From positions 1 through 25,055 of the forward strand of contig CAZFNI010000025.1 of the NCBI GenBank assembly GCA_964520655.1: a DNA stretch of 25,055 nt, given 5' to 3'. Both the position numbers and the translations under genes were made by a program. The first letter of the stretch is position 1. Each line of letters begins with the position of its first letter. Shown here piece after piece: positions 7,783 through 15,920 of the stretch. The stretch comes from JACQQW01 sp964520655. Its GTDB lineage: Bacteria > Omnitrophota > Gorgyraeia > Zapsychrales > Fredricksoniimonadaceae. Under the pieces are notes generated by a model. It was not told the DNA's origin and did no database searches. It saw nothing but the letters and a program-made list of their open reading frames with translations.

Positions 7783-8650
7783 TGATCGGGTAAACCATTT
7801 GCTTAAGTGGCATCAGCACGACATTATCCAAACGCGCATCTTTCTCCAACGGGAAACGCGCGTCATCGATCCCCGTCGGTGGATATTCATTATGTCCGAA
7901 ATACTGCGTTTTAAAGATCCTGTCCCAAATACAGAACAATGACCCAAAATTCAGATCCCTGTGCTGCGGCAGCCGGGAATGATGAATGCGGTGAGACTGT
8001 GGGGTCACAAGGATGTGGCGCAAAGGCCCCAGGTTTAAACGCACATTGCCGTGATAAAAACGAGTGTACCACTTTGTGACGATCGCATAGGCCACGATCG
8101 TCGGTGTATGGACCGAGAGGATCAAGAACGGCACCGCCAGGATGGTTTTACGGACAATGTATTCAAAGGTATGATAGCGGAAATCGGTAAAGAAATTCAT
8201 CTCTTTCTGGGAATGATGCACCGCATGGAATTCCCACAGCCACGGGACTTTATGGTTAAGATAATGCTGATACCAGTACAAAAAATCCAGCAGCAGAACT
8301 CCGACGACAAAACGCAGGGCATACGGCCAATCCGCGGCACTGTGGATGGTCAGGAAAGAAAAATAGGTCATATACACCCACGTTAGGCCGCCGAAATAGA
8401 TCACATTGATAAACGCATCCGAGACCGTCTCATAAAAGAACCACGCCATGTCCTGGAAAAAGCTGATGCTGAATATTCTCTGATTTGGATCAGCCGGTAT
8501 CAAGCGCTCAGCCAAAAGCGTGATCCCCAACGCTATATAGATCTGCGGCGATGACAGCGTTCCGGCAAACAAATCCCACAGCGGCCAATACACCACCTCT
8601 TTAAAGAATTGCAGCATACTCGACACATCACTATTGAAGGACGTAGACAT
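7730..8650 (-). CDS. Fatty acid hydroxylase / sterol desaturase superfamily membrane enzyme
   Basis: The 306-residue protein has several membrane helices and the histidine clusters that hold the di-iron centre of this superfamily: His129/His133 (QHYLNHK), His142/His145/His146 (FHAVHHSQKE), and His220/His223/His224 (SHRIHHSR). Members use O2 to hydroxylate or desaturate lipids, carotenoids or sterols; the substrate here is unknown. I choose ATG 8650, preceded by GGAGGGG at a good distance, over an in-frame ATG at 8689 that would overlap the upstream gene more deeply. Even so it overlaps that gene by 20 bases, so the two are probably co-transcribed. At the other end it overlaps the opposing transglutaminase gene by 53 bases. 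An O2-dependent enzyme implies at least occasional exposure to oxygen. Confidence 0.88.
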   Translation of the reverse strand: MSTSFNSDVSSMLQFFKEVVYWPLWDLFAGTLSSPQIYIALGITLLAERLIPADPNQRIFSISFFQDMAWFFYETVSDAFINVIYFGGLTWVYMTYFSFLTIHSAADWPYALRFVVGVLLLDFLYWYQHYLNHKVPWLWEFHAVHHSQKEMNFFTDFRYHTFEYIVRKTILAVPFLILSVHTPTIVAYAIVTKWYTRFYHGNVRLNLGPLRHILVTPQSHRIHHSRLPQHRDLNFGSLFCIWDRIFKTQYFGHNEYPPTGIDDARFPLEKDARLDNVVLMPLKQMVYPIIKIVRLARESLIKNLKR

Positions 8651-10127
8651 CGTAATTCTCCCCTCCGTAAAATCCGCCACGCAGCTCAACAGCTTTCTTT
8701 GTCTGGCTCTCCCATCGCTCTAAAGACCGCGTGGAATAACGGAATATCTCCCCATAGGAGAACTTGATCATAAAAGGGCCCTCTTTCTTCAATTGATGCC
8801 CCATGACCAGCGCCACCGAACGGCCTTGCGCTTTTAACATCTGTGCGGCATCTAGAAATTCATCCAACGTGAGCGTTCGTTGATTATCGGTCGTAAAACG
8901 CCTCATTTTCGCGAAGACTTTCTCCCGGGGGATATAGATCTCATTGGTGATGTAATACGGCAGCGACTCAATGATATAATCAGGTTCTGCCATCACCACA
9001 TAATCCTGTCCCAATGGTTGTTCCTTAAGCCATGTACTAAAACGCCGGCTGGAAGAAAAATCAGCGCTCAGATCTTTTTGGATCGCAGGATAGGCCATCA
9101 ATACCCCCATCACCATCACGACTGTCAGCAATACCGACCGCGCATAAAAATCGATCGCGCTTCTCTCTCGCGTCACGGCGCTGACCCAAAAGGCGAATAT
9201 CATCAGCATATAAAGGAAACTTTGATGATAGAATGTGTAATACGGATAAAACATCTGAAAGAAAACCCCTAAACCGACTGTCCCCAGGAACATCACGCTT
9301 AACCCTGCTTTTTCTTTTCTAAGCAAAAAATAACATCCCGCGATCACAAGCGATACCAGCGACGCATGCTCCCCACCCAGGACATTGGGAAAAACAGTGC
9401 CCGGAATAAAAACAGCACGGCCTAAAGCCGTCCACAATCTGTCGATCGTCAGAGAATTCCATTGAAAGATCACCGATGAGGAATCCGTATGCGTCTGCCA
9501 TACGGATACGGCCGCCCCCGCGGCGACAACCATGCCCCCCATGATGACAGCGCCGATGGGATTTTGTCTGGGAGCCTGATCTCTGTTAGAGAAGATATAT
9601 TCAACAGCCATTGTCAGCGCAACCGCGAAGGCGATGATCAACCCTGCGGCATGCGTATTGGCCATGAGAACCAGGACCGCAGTTAACTGCCACATTTTCT
9701 TCCATCGCTGAGGAAAAAGTGTGCACAGGAAAACAAAGAACAGCCAGAACAAACCGTAGCTGCGGTTGACAACAGGGAAATAATAGAACAGGAAATACCC
9801 CATCAACAACAAGATCGTTTGAAACCTGGCAAAAGGGGATTTTCTTAAAAATAGATACGCCGCGCCGCTGTTGATCAGGATATTGACAACTTTGATGACG
9901 CTGTAATGGGGAATAAGATTGTAGGCAAAATAAAGGATGGAAAACCACAACCCCGGATGACCGTAATTCTTGATCTGCTGATACAACTCCGGCAAAGATC
10001 CGCTTTGGCTGACCAAGGACAACGGCACAACCTCGTCGCGCCAGACCTCATGGAACAGCGAGAACACCGTGACCAGCGTCACATAAACCCCGAACACCAC
10101 CCATATCCACCATTGCTGTCTTTTCAT
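8631..10127 (-). CDS. Polytopic membrane protein, GT-C glycosyltransferase-like
   Basis: The 498-residue protein has about ten hydrophobic helices. After the first helix comes the loop HEVWRDEVVPL with Asp31-Glu32, the kind of acidic pair found in the first outer loop of GT-C enzymes that use polyprenyl-phosphate sugars. The last 120 residues or so are soluble and start near DLSADFSSSRRFSTWLKEQ. I recognise no specific family. It may glycosylate a lipid or envelope polymer (inference). It begins 24 bases after the small exported gene's stop codon (AAGGCGG ribosome site) and overlaps the hydroxylase start, so the three genes probably form one operon for envelope lipid modification. Confidence 0.6.
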   Translation of the reverse strand: MKRQQWWIWVVFGVYVTLVTVFSLFHEVWRDEVVPLSLVSQSGSLPELYQQIKNYGHPGLWFSILYFAYNLIPHYSVIKVVNILINSGAAYLFLRKSPFARFQTILLLMGYFLFYYFPVVNRSYGLFWLFFVFLCTLFPQRWKKMWQLTAVLVLMANTHAAGLIIAFAVALTMAVEYIFSNRDQAPRQNPIGAVIMGGMVVAAGAAVSVWQTHTDSSSVIFQWNSLTIDRLWTALGRAVFIPGTVFPNVLGGEHASLVSLVIAGCYFLLRKEKAGLSVMFLGTVGLGVFFQMFYPYYTFYHQSFLYMLMIFAFWVSAVTRERSAIDFYARSVLLTVVMVMGVLMAYPAIQKDLSADFSSSRRFSTWLKEQPLGQDYVVMAEPDYIIESLPYYITNEIYIPREKVFAKMRRFTTDNQRTLTLDEFLDAAQMLKAQGRSVALVMGHQLKKEGPFMIKFSYGEIFRYSTRSLERWESQTKKAVELRGGFYGGENYDVYVLQ

Positions 10128-10151
10128 GAACCCGCCTTAAAGATGTTCCCC

Positions 10152-10622
10152 CTATACTTTCTCAATGATGCTTCTCCAGAGGAACATTTCATTGACCTGC
10201 GGCTGGGGCTGGGAAGAACTGCCGGGCTTCTTGGTATAATGCCTGGTCTTATGCAAGATGAACTCGCTGGGGATCTTGTTGATGATGGCGATCAGGTCTT
10301 TTTTCTTTACTGACGCGATCCTTTCGATCACCTCGTCTTTGGTCGTCTTATCCGTGAACACATACTTCGCTTTAATATCGATTGGCAACTCCTTGTAGAC
10401 CTCATAGAATTTCATATAGTTCTTTTTGAATTTATCGTCCTTCATGTGGGCGATCTTATGGATATATTTGGCTTTTAATTTCTTCAGATTAGAGGTCTTC
10501 ACATAGATCTTCGCCAGCGTCTTGATGGCCACTCCGACGACAACATCATACAAGGAGCTCTTGGCATAACAATTGGGGGCGCACAGAAACAGCGCACAGA
10601 AAAGGATGAGTTTTAAACGCAT
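10152..10622 (-). CDS. Small exported lysine-rich protein of unknown function
   Basis: This 156-residue protein starts with a clear signal peptide (MRLKLILFCALFLCAPNCYA, then KSS). The mature part is very basic, mainly helical and full of Lys, with stretches such as KTLAKIYVKTSNLKKLKAKY and KDDKFKKNYMKFYEVYKEL. A Ser/Gln/Pro linker (PGSSSQPQPQ) precedes a short tail. I recognise no family. It follows the terminator of the nitrate-type operon and leads the GT-C/hydroxylase pair. No Shine-Dalgarno sequence is visible before its ATG. It could bind an acidic envelope polymer, but that is only suggested by its charge. Confidence 0.65.
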   Translation of the reverse strand: MRLKLILFCALFLCAPNCYAKSSLYDVVVGVAIKTLAKIYVKTSNLKKLKAKYIHKIAHMKDDKFKKNYMKFYEVYKELPIDIKAKYVFTDKTTKDEVIERIASVKKKDLIAIINKIPSEFILHKTRHYTKKPGSSSQPQPQVNEMFLWRSIIEKV

Positions 10623-10628
10623 GAATTT

Positions 10629-10657
10629 ATTCTATCTAAAATCAAAGGCCCCTGCAA
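10629..10657 (-). promoter_or_regulatory. Possible promoter of the small exported gene, sharing a terminator arm
   Basis: On the minus strand, TTGCAG (plus 10652-10657) and TAGAAT (plus 10629-10634) are 17 bases apart. Six bases then separate TAGAAT from the ATG at 10622, which has no ribosome site. The -35 hexamer lies inside the terminator hairpin of the preceding operon. Hexamer matching only. Confidence 0.35.
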
Positions 10658-10677
10658 TTTATATAAATGCAGGGGCC
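10647..10677 (-). terminator. Rho-independent terminator of the nitrate-type operon
   Basis: A perfect 10-base inverted repeat (GGCCCCTGCA at 10647-10656 and TGCAGGGGCC at 10668-10677) surrounds an 11-base A/T loop. It lies 48 bases after the porin stop codon in the minus direction. Transcribed from the minus strand, the hairpin is followed by TTTGATTTTAG, a fair U-rich tract. On the plus strand no U tract follows, so it acts in one direction. Confidence 0.8.
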
Positions 10678-10724
10678 TAAGGCTCAACCACCCCTTATTC
10701 AGGGATGCATGCTCGATCTTTTTC

Positions 10725-12059
10725 CTAGAAATTCAAGGTTGTCTGGACATAAAAGAAATCAGCGTCATCATTCGCGCCGGTCTGCTCCAGAAATTTCCCG
10801 GCAGTAAAATGGGAATACCCCACGGCCAGATTGGCATACGCGCACAATTTATAACTGCCCCACAAATCCAGTTCACTACCGACAAAACTGCTTAGGCCGC
10901 TGCTGCCCGCGGCCGCGGTGCGCGACGCTGCTCGTGAGGCTGAATACCAGGAATCTTTCGCGGTATCTAAATAAATGAAATGATTATCAACGGTAAGCTT
11001 GATCTTATCTGTGGGATTAACACTTGCCCCCAATCGATAATTGTTAAGATTCTGCAAGCCGGCTAGATCCATATAGCCGTAATAGGCGTGATTGGCCGGA
11101 TAGAGATTATCGAATGTGCGCCGTGTGCCGTCGGTGGGATCGGAATCGCCGCTGGCATAATTATATTCACCGAATACTCTGGGTTTCCACGAAGCATTAA
11201 ATGTATGCCCCACAATAGCCGTTCCCATGAACGCGGCAATGTTCTTGTCGTTGAAATCCCCCCATTGCCCCGCCATTTCCAGTTCATAGTCAAAGCCATG
11301 GAGTTCTTTCGCGAACACGCGCCCGCCGATGGTATATTCATCAAGTTCGCCGGCTCCTGAAGGTCCGAAGCTCACATTCTTATTGGTCTTGCGGTTATAC
11401 AGATAATGTTCTGCAGTCAATTTTTTATCCACCGCCCACGACGCATAATATCCAGACAAAGTATCCTTCGTCGAACGGTCAAAGAATTCATTGGCTTCCC
11501 GGGGGCTTTTAGACGCGGTCAAATTCCCTGCGAATACATCCAGTTTTAACGCGGGATCACTCCAGGATAAATTAATGCGCCCGGCATCAAATGTCTGCCC
11601 GACATTGGACCAGTCCGGGTCCCCCACCAGCCGGCCGTTTCCGAAATTGAAGGACTGACGGCCAAAAATGAATTTCGAATGAGGCATGCCCCCCTGAACG
11701 TCGATGATATCATTTAATGATGCATACAGCTGGCGGAAATCAATGAAATGGACAACAGTCGATTCCGCGTAATATTTCATATCCTCCGCCCGCGAATCCT
11801 GGATCTGTCCAAAGAGCTCTATTTGTTTGACCGGCGTATAATCCAGACTAAAACGCGTGCGCACCAATGAATACACATCCTTATCGACCAACCCGTCTTT
11901 CAGATCGAAATCATCCTTGTATTCCATGCGATAACGCACCTGCAGATCTGCTTTCAGATTTGACGGTAAATGTTTATTGATCATTTCTCCCGCGTAAAGA
12001 TTTGAACCAGTCAGCAATGCCCCTACTAACAATAGTCTTGTAATGAATTGAACACCCAT
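10725..12059 (-). CDS. Alginate-export-family outer-membrane beta-barrel porin
   Basis: The 444-residue protein has a signal peptide (residues 1-23, ending in SNLYA before GEM), then alternating hydrophobic/aromatic strands through to a C-terminal Phe (YVQTTLNF), the usual ending for outer-membrane barrel proteins. Motifs YRMEYKDDF, LVRTRFSLDYTP, FGRQSFNFGNGRLVGDPDWSN and YNYASGDSDPTDGTRRTFD match the alginate export family barrel (AlgE-like). Homologues occur in many bacteria without alginate genes, and none is seen here. As the last gene of the run, 13 bases after the MOSC stop codon, it may be the anion pore that lets nitrate in and nitrite out (inference). The start has a strong AGGGGG ribosome site. 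Confidence 0.8.
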   Translation of the reverse strand: MGVQFITRLLLVGALLTGSNLYAGEMINKHLPSNLKADLQVRYRMEYKDDFDLKDGLVDKDVYSLVRTRFSLDYTPVKQIELFGQIQDSRAEDMKYYAESTVVHFIDFRQLYASLNDIIDVQGGMPHSKFIFGRQSFNFGNGRLVGDPDWSNVGQTFDAGRINLSWSDPALKLDVFAGNLTASKSPREANEFFDRSTKDTLSGYYASWAVDKKLTAEHYLYNRKTNKNVSFGPSGAGELDEYTIGGRVFAKELHGFDYELEMAGQWGDFNDKNIAAFMGTAIVGHTFNASWKPRVFGEYNYASGDSDPTDGTRRTFDNLYPANHAYYGYMDLAGLQNLNNYRLGASVNPTDKIKLTVDNHFIYLDTAKDSWYSASRAASRTAAAGSSGLSSFVGSELDLWGSYKLCAYANLAVGYSHFTAGKFLEQTGANDDADFFYVQTTLNF

Positions 12060-12072
12060 ACCATCCCCCTGG

Positions 12073-12522
12073 TTATTGATTGATGCGGATCAGATCTCCC
12101 ACATGGACTTTGCCGTTGACAATGACTTTGGCATACATCCCGTGTTTACCGACAGAGTCTTCTTTGAGCCTGGGATCAATGCCGTCCATGACATAACATG
12201 GTTTTCTAACCTTGGTTATCTGTAAGACCACACCGCCGGAACATTCAAGCACTGTCCCCAGCGGGAGGGCATTGACATCCAGATTCTCCACTGTCAGATT
12301 TTCCCCGGCCATACCTGGCCTCAGCGCATACCCGTTGGCGCTTAATTCCTGCAGCTTCTCAATGTCTTGAATGCATACCGCCTGCAGGGGTGTATTGTGT
12401 TTGGCATGATTGTGCCCGTCGCCCACTAAACCGTTGTCATTGATCTCAATGAACTCTACAGGCAGCTTGGGGATACCCCCTTTAGAGATATTGATCGAAA
12501 TGATCCGTGCGGCTTTCAGCAT
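12073..12522 (-). CDS. MOSC domain protein
   Basis: The 149-residue protein is a stand-alone MOSC domain, the beta-barrel shared with the C-terminus of molybdenum cofactor sulfurase. Seen motifs are GLVGDGHNHAKHN, AGENLTVENLD and the conserved Cys109 in KVRKPCYVMDG, the position that contacts the Mo cofactor in MOSC enzymes. The family includes small proteins that handle Moco or reduce N-hydroxylated compounds. Here it overlaps the end of the narK gene by seven bases and shares a transcript with a Mo enzyme and moaA, so a role in Moco delivery or in Mo-dependent nitrogen chemistry is likely, though not defined. Confidence 0.85.
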   Translation of the reverse strand: MLKAARIISINISKGGIPKLPVEFIEINDNGLVGDGHNHAKHNTPLQAVCIQDIEKLQELSANGYALRPGMAGENLTVENLDVNALPLGTVLECSGGVVLQITKVRKPCYVMDGIDPRLKEDSVGKHGMYAKVIVNGKVHVGDLIRINQ

Positions 12523-14111
12523 TTAACCTTCGCATCCTTTCGGTCATAATAATACCAATTCAACACCAGGCAGACCACATAATAAACAGTAAATCCATAC
12601 AACGCATATTCGGCATGACCGACTTTGATCTGCTGCCCGAAAACGATCGGAATAATAAATGCGCCGTACGCCGCCACGGCTGAAGTCCATCCCAGAACGG
12701 GGCCCGCTTGTTCTTTCGAAAAAATGTACGGGATACTGCGGAACGTTGATCCATTGCCAAGCCCGGTGGCGACGAACAACACCATGAACAGCCAAAAGAA
12801 CGGCCACCAGAACATTTCCGGCGTATCAACGGATTTTGCTTTCACAATGTAATATGCCACTCCCAGCGCGGCAATGACCTGGACCACCGTACTCCATGTT
12901 GTCACCTTTGACCCGCTGTTGATCTTATCCGAGAACCACCCACCGATAGGACGGATCAGCGCTCCTACCAATGGCCCCAGGAATGCCCATACCATGGGAT
13001 TCGGTGCATGTGGATTGACTTTACCCCCCGGCAAATACCCAAAAACATCCTGGATCAGTTTAGGGAATGACGCCGAGAGCCCGATAAAAGAACCAAAGGT
13101 CATGACATACAAGATCGTCATGATCCAGGTGTGTTTATTGCGGAATATGGCGAATTGCTTATCGAGACTCCCCCTGATCTGCGTGGGAGATAGAAATTTC
13201 ATGATCAAGAGCGTCAAAACAATCGTCACCGGCAGCACGACCCACATATTCCATTTCATTTGGGTCAGCAAATACGCCCCTGCACCAGCGGCGATCAGCC
13301 CAAAGAGCGTTAAGAGCGCGATCTTAAAGAATTCCGCCGGATAATTCCCCAGCTCAGGCGTTGCGGTTTTCAGATTATTCATGCCGCAGAAAGCCGCGAC
13401 CGCAGAGATCAATAAGAATGGCAGCCAAACCCATCCGGCATTCTGGATAAACACAAGAGTCCCAACGGATTTCGCACCGTCAGCCTCGACCAAAGGCAAT
13501 CCCGCGCCCGCCATCGCCCCAAAGACGCCGGAGGCGATCACGACCGGGATCAAGAACTGCATGACACTCACGCCCAAATTACCTAAGCCCGCGTTCAATC
13601 CCAGCGCAGTTCCCTGCATGCGTTTGGGGAAAAAGAAAGAAATGTTCGACATGGATGAGGCAAAATTGCCGCCGCCAAAACCAGACAATACCGCGATCAC
13701 GGCAAATACATGATATGGGGTATTGATATTCTGCAGCGCCAACCCTGCGCCGATCGCCGGCAGCATCAATAACAAGCAGGAGGCAAATACCACATTGCGT
13801 CCGCCGCCGATGGCGATCATGAACGAATTAGGGATGCGCAGCGTCGCTCCGGATAATCCGGCGATGGCCGGCAGCGTCCACAGCAGCTCATTGAACACTT
13901 TCATGTCTTCCGGTGTTTGATGAGGCAGGCCTAATGTGAATCCAAGTTTCTTCATCTGCACGATGATCATCCCCCACATGATCCAGATGGAGAATGACTG
14001 CAACAGCGCCGGGATAGATATCGATAAATTCCGAAAAGCAGTGGATTTCCCTTCTGATTCCCAGAACTTCGCATCTTCAATGTCCCATTGCCCGATATTA
14101 ATCTTGGCCAT
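12516..14111 (-). CDS. narK: NarK-family nitrate/nitrite transporter (NarK2 type)
   Basis: This 531-residue major facilitator protein has 12 predicted helices and both nitrate signature motifs: near residues 147-180 GFGGGNFASSMSNISFFFPK and TALGLNAGLGNLGVSVMQ, and near 450-462 GLGNGSTFRSIPYIF. These closely match the NarK/NarU nitrate/nitrite exchanger type. The N-terminus (MAKINIGQWDIEDAKFW) is cytoplasmic. It brings nitrate into the cytoplasm in exchange for nitrite. It follows the NarK1-type gene by 20 bases with an AAGGAG ribosome site that lies in a small 5-base-pair inverted repeat (14118-14130). Paired type 1 and type 2 transporters are known from nitrate-respiring bacteria such as Paracoccus, where they are fused. 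Confidence 0.92.
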   Translation of the reverse strand: MAKINIGQWDIEDAKFWESEGKSTAFRNLSISIPALLQSFSIWIMWGMIIVQMKKLGFTLGLPHQTPEDMKVFNELLWTLPAIAGLSGATLRIPNSFMIAIGGGRNVVFASCLLLMLPAIGAGLALQNINTPYHVFAVIAVLSGFGGGNFASSMSNISFFFPKRMQGTALGLNAGLGNLGVSVMQFLIPVVIASGVFGAMAGAGLPLVEADGAKSVGTLVFIQNAGWVWLPFLLISAVAAFCGMNNLKTATPELGNYPAEFFKIALLTLFGLIAAGAGAYLLTQMKWNMWVVLPVTIVLTLLIMKFLSPTQIRGSLDKQFAIFRNKHTWIMTILYVMTFGSFIGLSASFPKLIQDVFGYLPGGKVNPHAPNPMVWAFLGPLVGALIRPIGGWFSDKINSGSKVTTWSTVVQVIAALGVAYYIVKAKSVDTPEMFWWPFFWLFMVLFVATGLGNGSTFRSIPYIFSKEQAGPVLGWTSAVAAYGAFIIPIVFGQQIKVGHAEYALYGFTVYYVVCLVLNWYYYDRKDAKVKC

Positions 14112-14131
14112 TTGTTCTCCTTTTTAAGGAT

Positions 14132-15619
14132 TTAATGTTCGATCTGTTTCAAGGATTCCGGATGTTTGGCCTGCATCATGCGGGAGACCACCGTATGCAT
14201 CCACCATAAGCACAGGACGGACAGCACGAACATGAACACCCAGCAGCTCGTCCATAAACCTGTACCTTTGAGCAGATATCCGAAAATGATAGGGCAGAAG
14301 AAACCTCCCAAGCCGCCCAGCACCCCCACCATGCCGCCGACAACGCCAACCTCCTCGGGGAAATAATCCGGGATATGTCTGTAAACAGCCGCTTTGCCAA
14401 TGCCCCAAACCGTTCCCAGAATGAAGACCAAAACAGCGAATATCCAGACATTAGCCTGGAAATAAATACGCGTGATCCCTTTGGCCAGCAATTGTTTCCT
14501 TTCGATCTTATCGCCAACGTTGACCACTGCTTCCTGCCAGACCTCTTTAGCAGGAAAAACCAGCATGCGGTCATCAGATATCGATGACGCAGGCTTCCTG
14601 GGGTTAAACGAATAACTTTTTGTCCCCACAACGATCGTATTCTCATTAATAGAGGTGACAACACCTCCATTGGTTGACATGACACCCTGTCCGGGGGAAT
14701 AAATATCCATTTTAGGGATGATCAGCAGAAACGACACCACTGTCGATAATCCCAGTACCCAGTACATAACCTTGCGCGCCCCCCAATGATCTGACATCCA
14801 CCCGCCTATCGCCCGGATGACCCCGGAAGGAAAACTAAAACAAGAAGCAAGGATCCCCGCCGTCACCAAGGGAAAATAATACGCGCTGACAAAATACGGG
14901 ACCAGCCATTGAGAAAAGGCCACAAAACAACCAAAGACCAAAAAATAGTAAAGACCGAAACGCCACACCCTGACATTCTTTAATGGAGCCAACATCTCAA
15001 CAAAATTCTTTGTGCTGGACCTTGGCTTCTTATTATTGGAAAACAATAAAAAGAGAATGCCCGTGCCTAATAGAAGGCCGGCATAACATTTTGGCAGCAT
15101 TCTCCAGCCTTCGAGGTCCGCTGCGTTATTAGTGAAGATATTAAGGAGCTTTGGCGCAAATAATGTTGTCAGCGCCGCCCCGGCATTGCCTGCACCGAAT
15201 ATCCCCAAAGCGGTCCCCTGCAAATGTTTGGGGTACCACACGGATGAACTCGCGATCCCGATCGAGAATCCAACCCCCACCAAACCAAAACCAAAACTGC
15301 ATAATGCAAAACTCATGAAACTATCAGCAGCCGACAGGTAATACATTGGGATTGAACAAAGAATCAATAATGAAGCAAAAACCGGCCTGCCGCCGAATTT
15401 ATCTGTCAACATCCCTGCCGGAAGACGAAAGATCGAACCAGTAAGGACTGGGATGCCAAGTAACCATCCTGTCTCAACGGCCCCCCAGTTAAAGATCTGA
15501 TTGGATGTTAAGAACGTCACCAACACACCGTTGATCATCCATGCGGCGAAACAGATCGTGAATGCCAGGGTATTTAAGAAAAGATTTTTGTGTGAATCAA
15601 AATTAGCCTGTTCCTGCAT
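14132..15619 (-). CDS. NarK1-type nitrate transporter with large periplasmic insert
   Basis: The 495-residue major facilitator protein has 12 helices and NarK1/NasA-type motifs: RLPAGMLTDKFGGRP after helix 2, SVWYPKHLQGTALGIFGAGNAG around helices 4-5, and GIGKAAVYRHIPDYFPEEVG with GGMVGVLGGLGGFFCP around helices 10-11. Type 1 members are thought to be nitrate/proton symporters. Between helices 9 and 10 (about residues 302-384) is an unusual insert of about 80 residues with strand-like segments VVTSINENTIVVGTKSYSF and VNVGDKIERKQLLAKG. With the normal topology it faces the periplasm. It lies 31 bases after the two-helix membrane gene, with AGGAA upstream of ATG 15619. Confidence 0.88.
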   Translation of the reverse strand: MQEQANFDSHKNLFLNTLAFTICFAAWMINGVLVTFLTSNQIFNWGAVETGWLLGIPVLTGSIFRLPAGMLTDKFGGRPVFASLLILCSIPMYYLSAADSFMSFALCSFGFGLVGVGFSIGIASSSVWYPKHLQGTALGIFGAGNAGAALTTLFAPKLLNIFTNNAADLEGWRMLPKCYAGLLLGTGILFLLFSNNKKPRSSTKNFVEMLAPLKNVRVWRFGLYYFLVFGCFVAFSQWLVPYFVSAYYFPLVTAGILASCFSFPSGVIRAIGGWMSDHWGARKVMYWVLGLSTVVSFLLIIPKMDIYSPGQGVMSTNGGVVTSINENTIVVGTKSYSFNPRKPASSISDDRMLVFPAKEVWQEAVVNVGDKIERKQLLAKGITRIYFQANVWIFAVLVFILGTVWGIGKAAVYRHIPDYFPEEVGVVGGMVGVLGGLGGFFCPIIFGYLLKGTGLWTSCWVFMFVLSVLCLWWMHTVVSRMMQAKHPESLKQIEH

Positions 15620-15650
15620 AGCGTTTTCCTATGAAGTGCGTCTTCGTTGG

Positions 15651-15920
15651 TTATGAGATCTTCTGATAGGTTTGAGTTCGGCCCTCAGTGATCCCTTTTA
15701 AATAATTGATCTGGGTCAAATAGACACTGGCCCCGCAGACCAATAGCCCCAAACCGCTCAATATTGTTAACGGGATCACGATATGAAAAACACCTTTCAT
15801 ATACGCATCGAGGGCGATCATCAAAACCCAAATCTGAAAGAAAACAGCCCCCAAACTCATAAATAAACAAACAGATTCCATTGTTTGTTGGAACTCCGCT
15901 TTCTTATCAATGAATCTCAT
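15651..15920 (-). CDS. Small two-helix membrane protein of the redox cluster
   Basis: The protein has 89 residues from ATG 15920, whose ATGA overlaps the Rieske stop codon and is preceded by AGGGGGG. A start at 15950 would lie inside the Rieske gene and is not favoured. Residues about 15-38 and 45-70 are hydrophobic helices, with a short loop (DAYMKGVFH) between them, so the termini should be on the same side. I recognise no family. Its position between the Rieske protein and the transporters, with coupled translation, suggests an anchor or small subunit of the electron-transfer complex. It has His46 in the loop but no clear heme pair. Confidence 0.7.
   Translation of the reverse strand: MRFIDKKAEFQQTMESVCLFMSLGAVFFQIWVLMIALDAYMKGVFHIVIPLTILSGLGLLVCGASVYLTQINYLKGITEGRTQTYQKIS

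Noticed and set aside
8651..8689. Longer start for the hydroxylase at 8689
   Set aside because: The ATG at 8650 has a strong GGAGGGG site; the longer version deepens the overlap with the GT-C-like gene without adding conserved sequence.
12874..13344. 156-codon plus-strand frame opposite narK
   Set aside because: It is a shadow of the transporter's biased codon use; its translation is low in sense and resembles no family.
14118..14130. TCCTT/AAGGA repeat over the narK ribosome site as a riboswitch-like control
   Set aside because: Five pairs with a three-base loop are too weak and such repeats arise easily around AAGGA sites; noted only in the gene entry.
14176..14685. 169-codon minus-strand frame inside the NarK1-type gene
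   Set aside because: It overlaps the transporter in another frame and shows no motif, signal or ribosome site.
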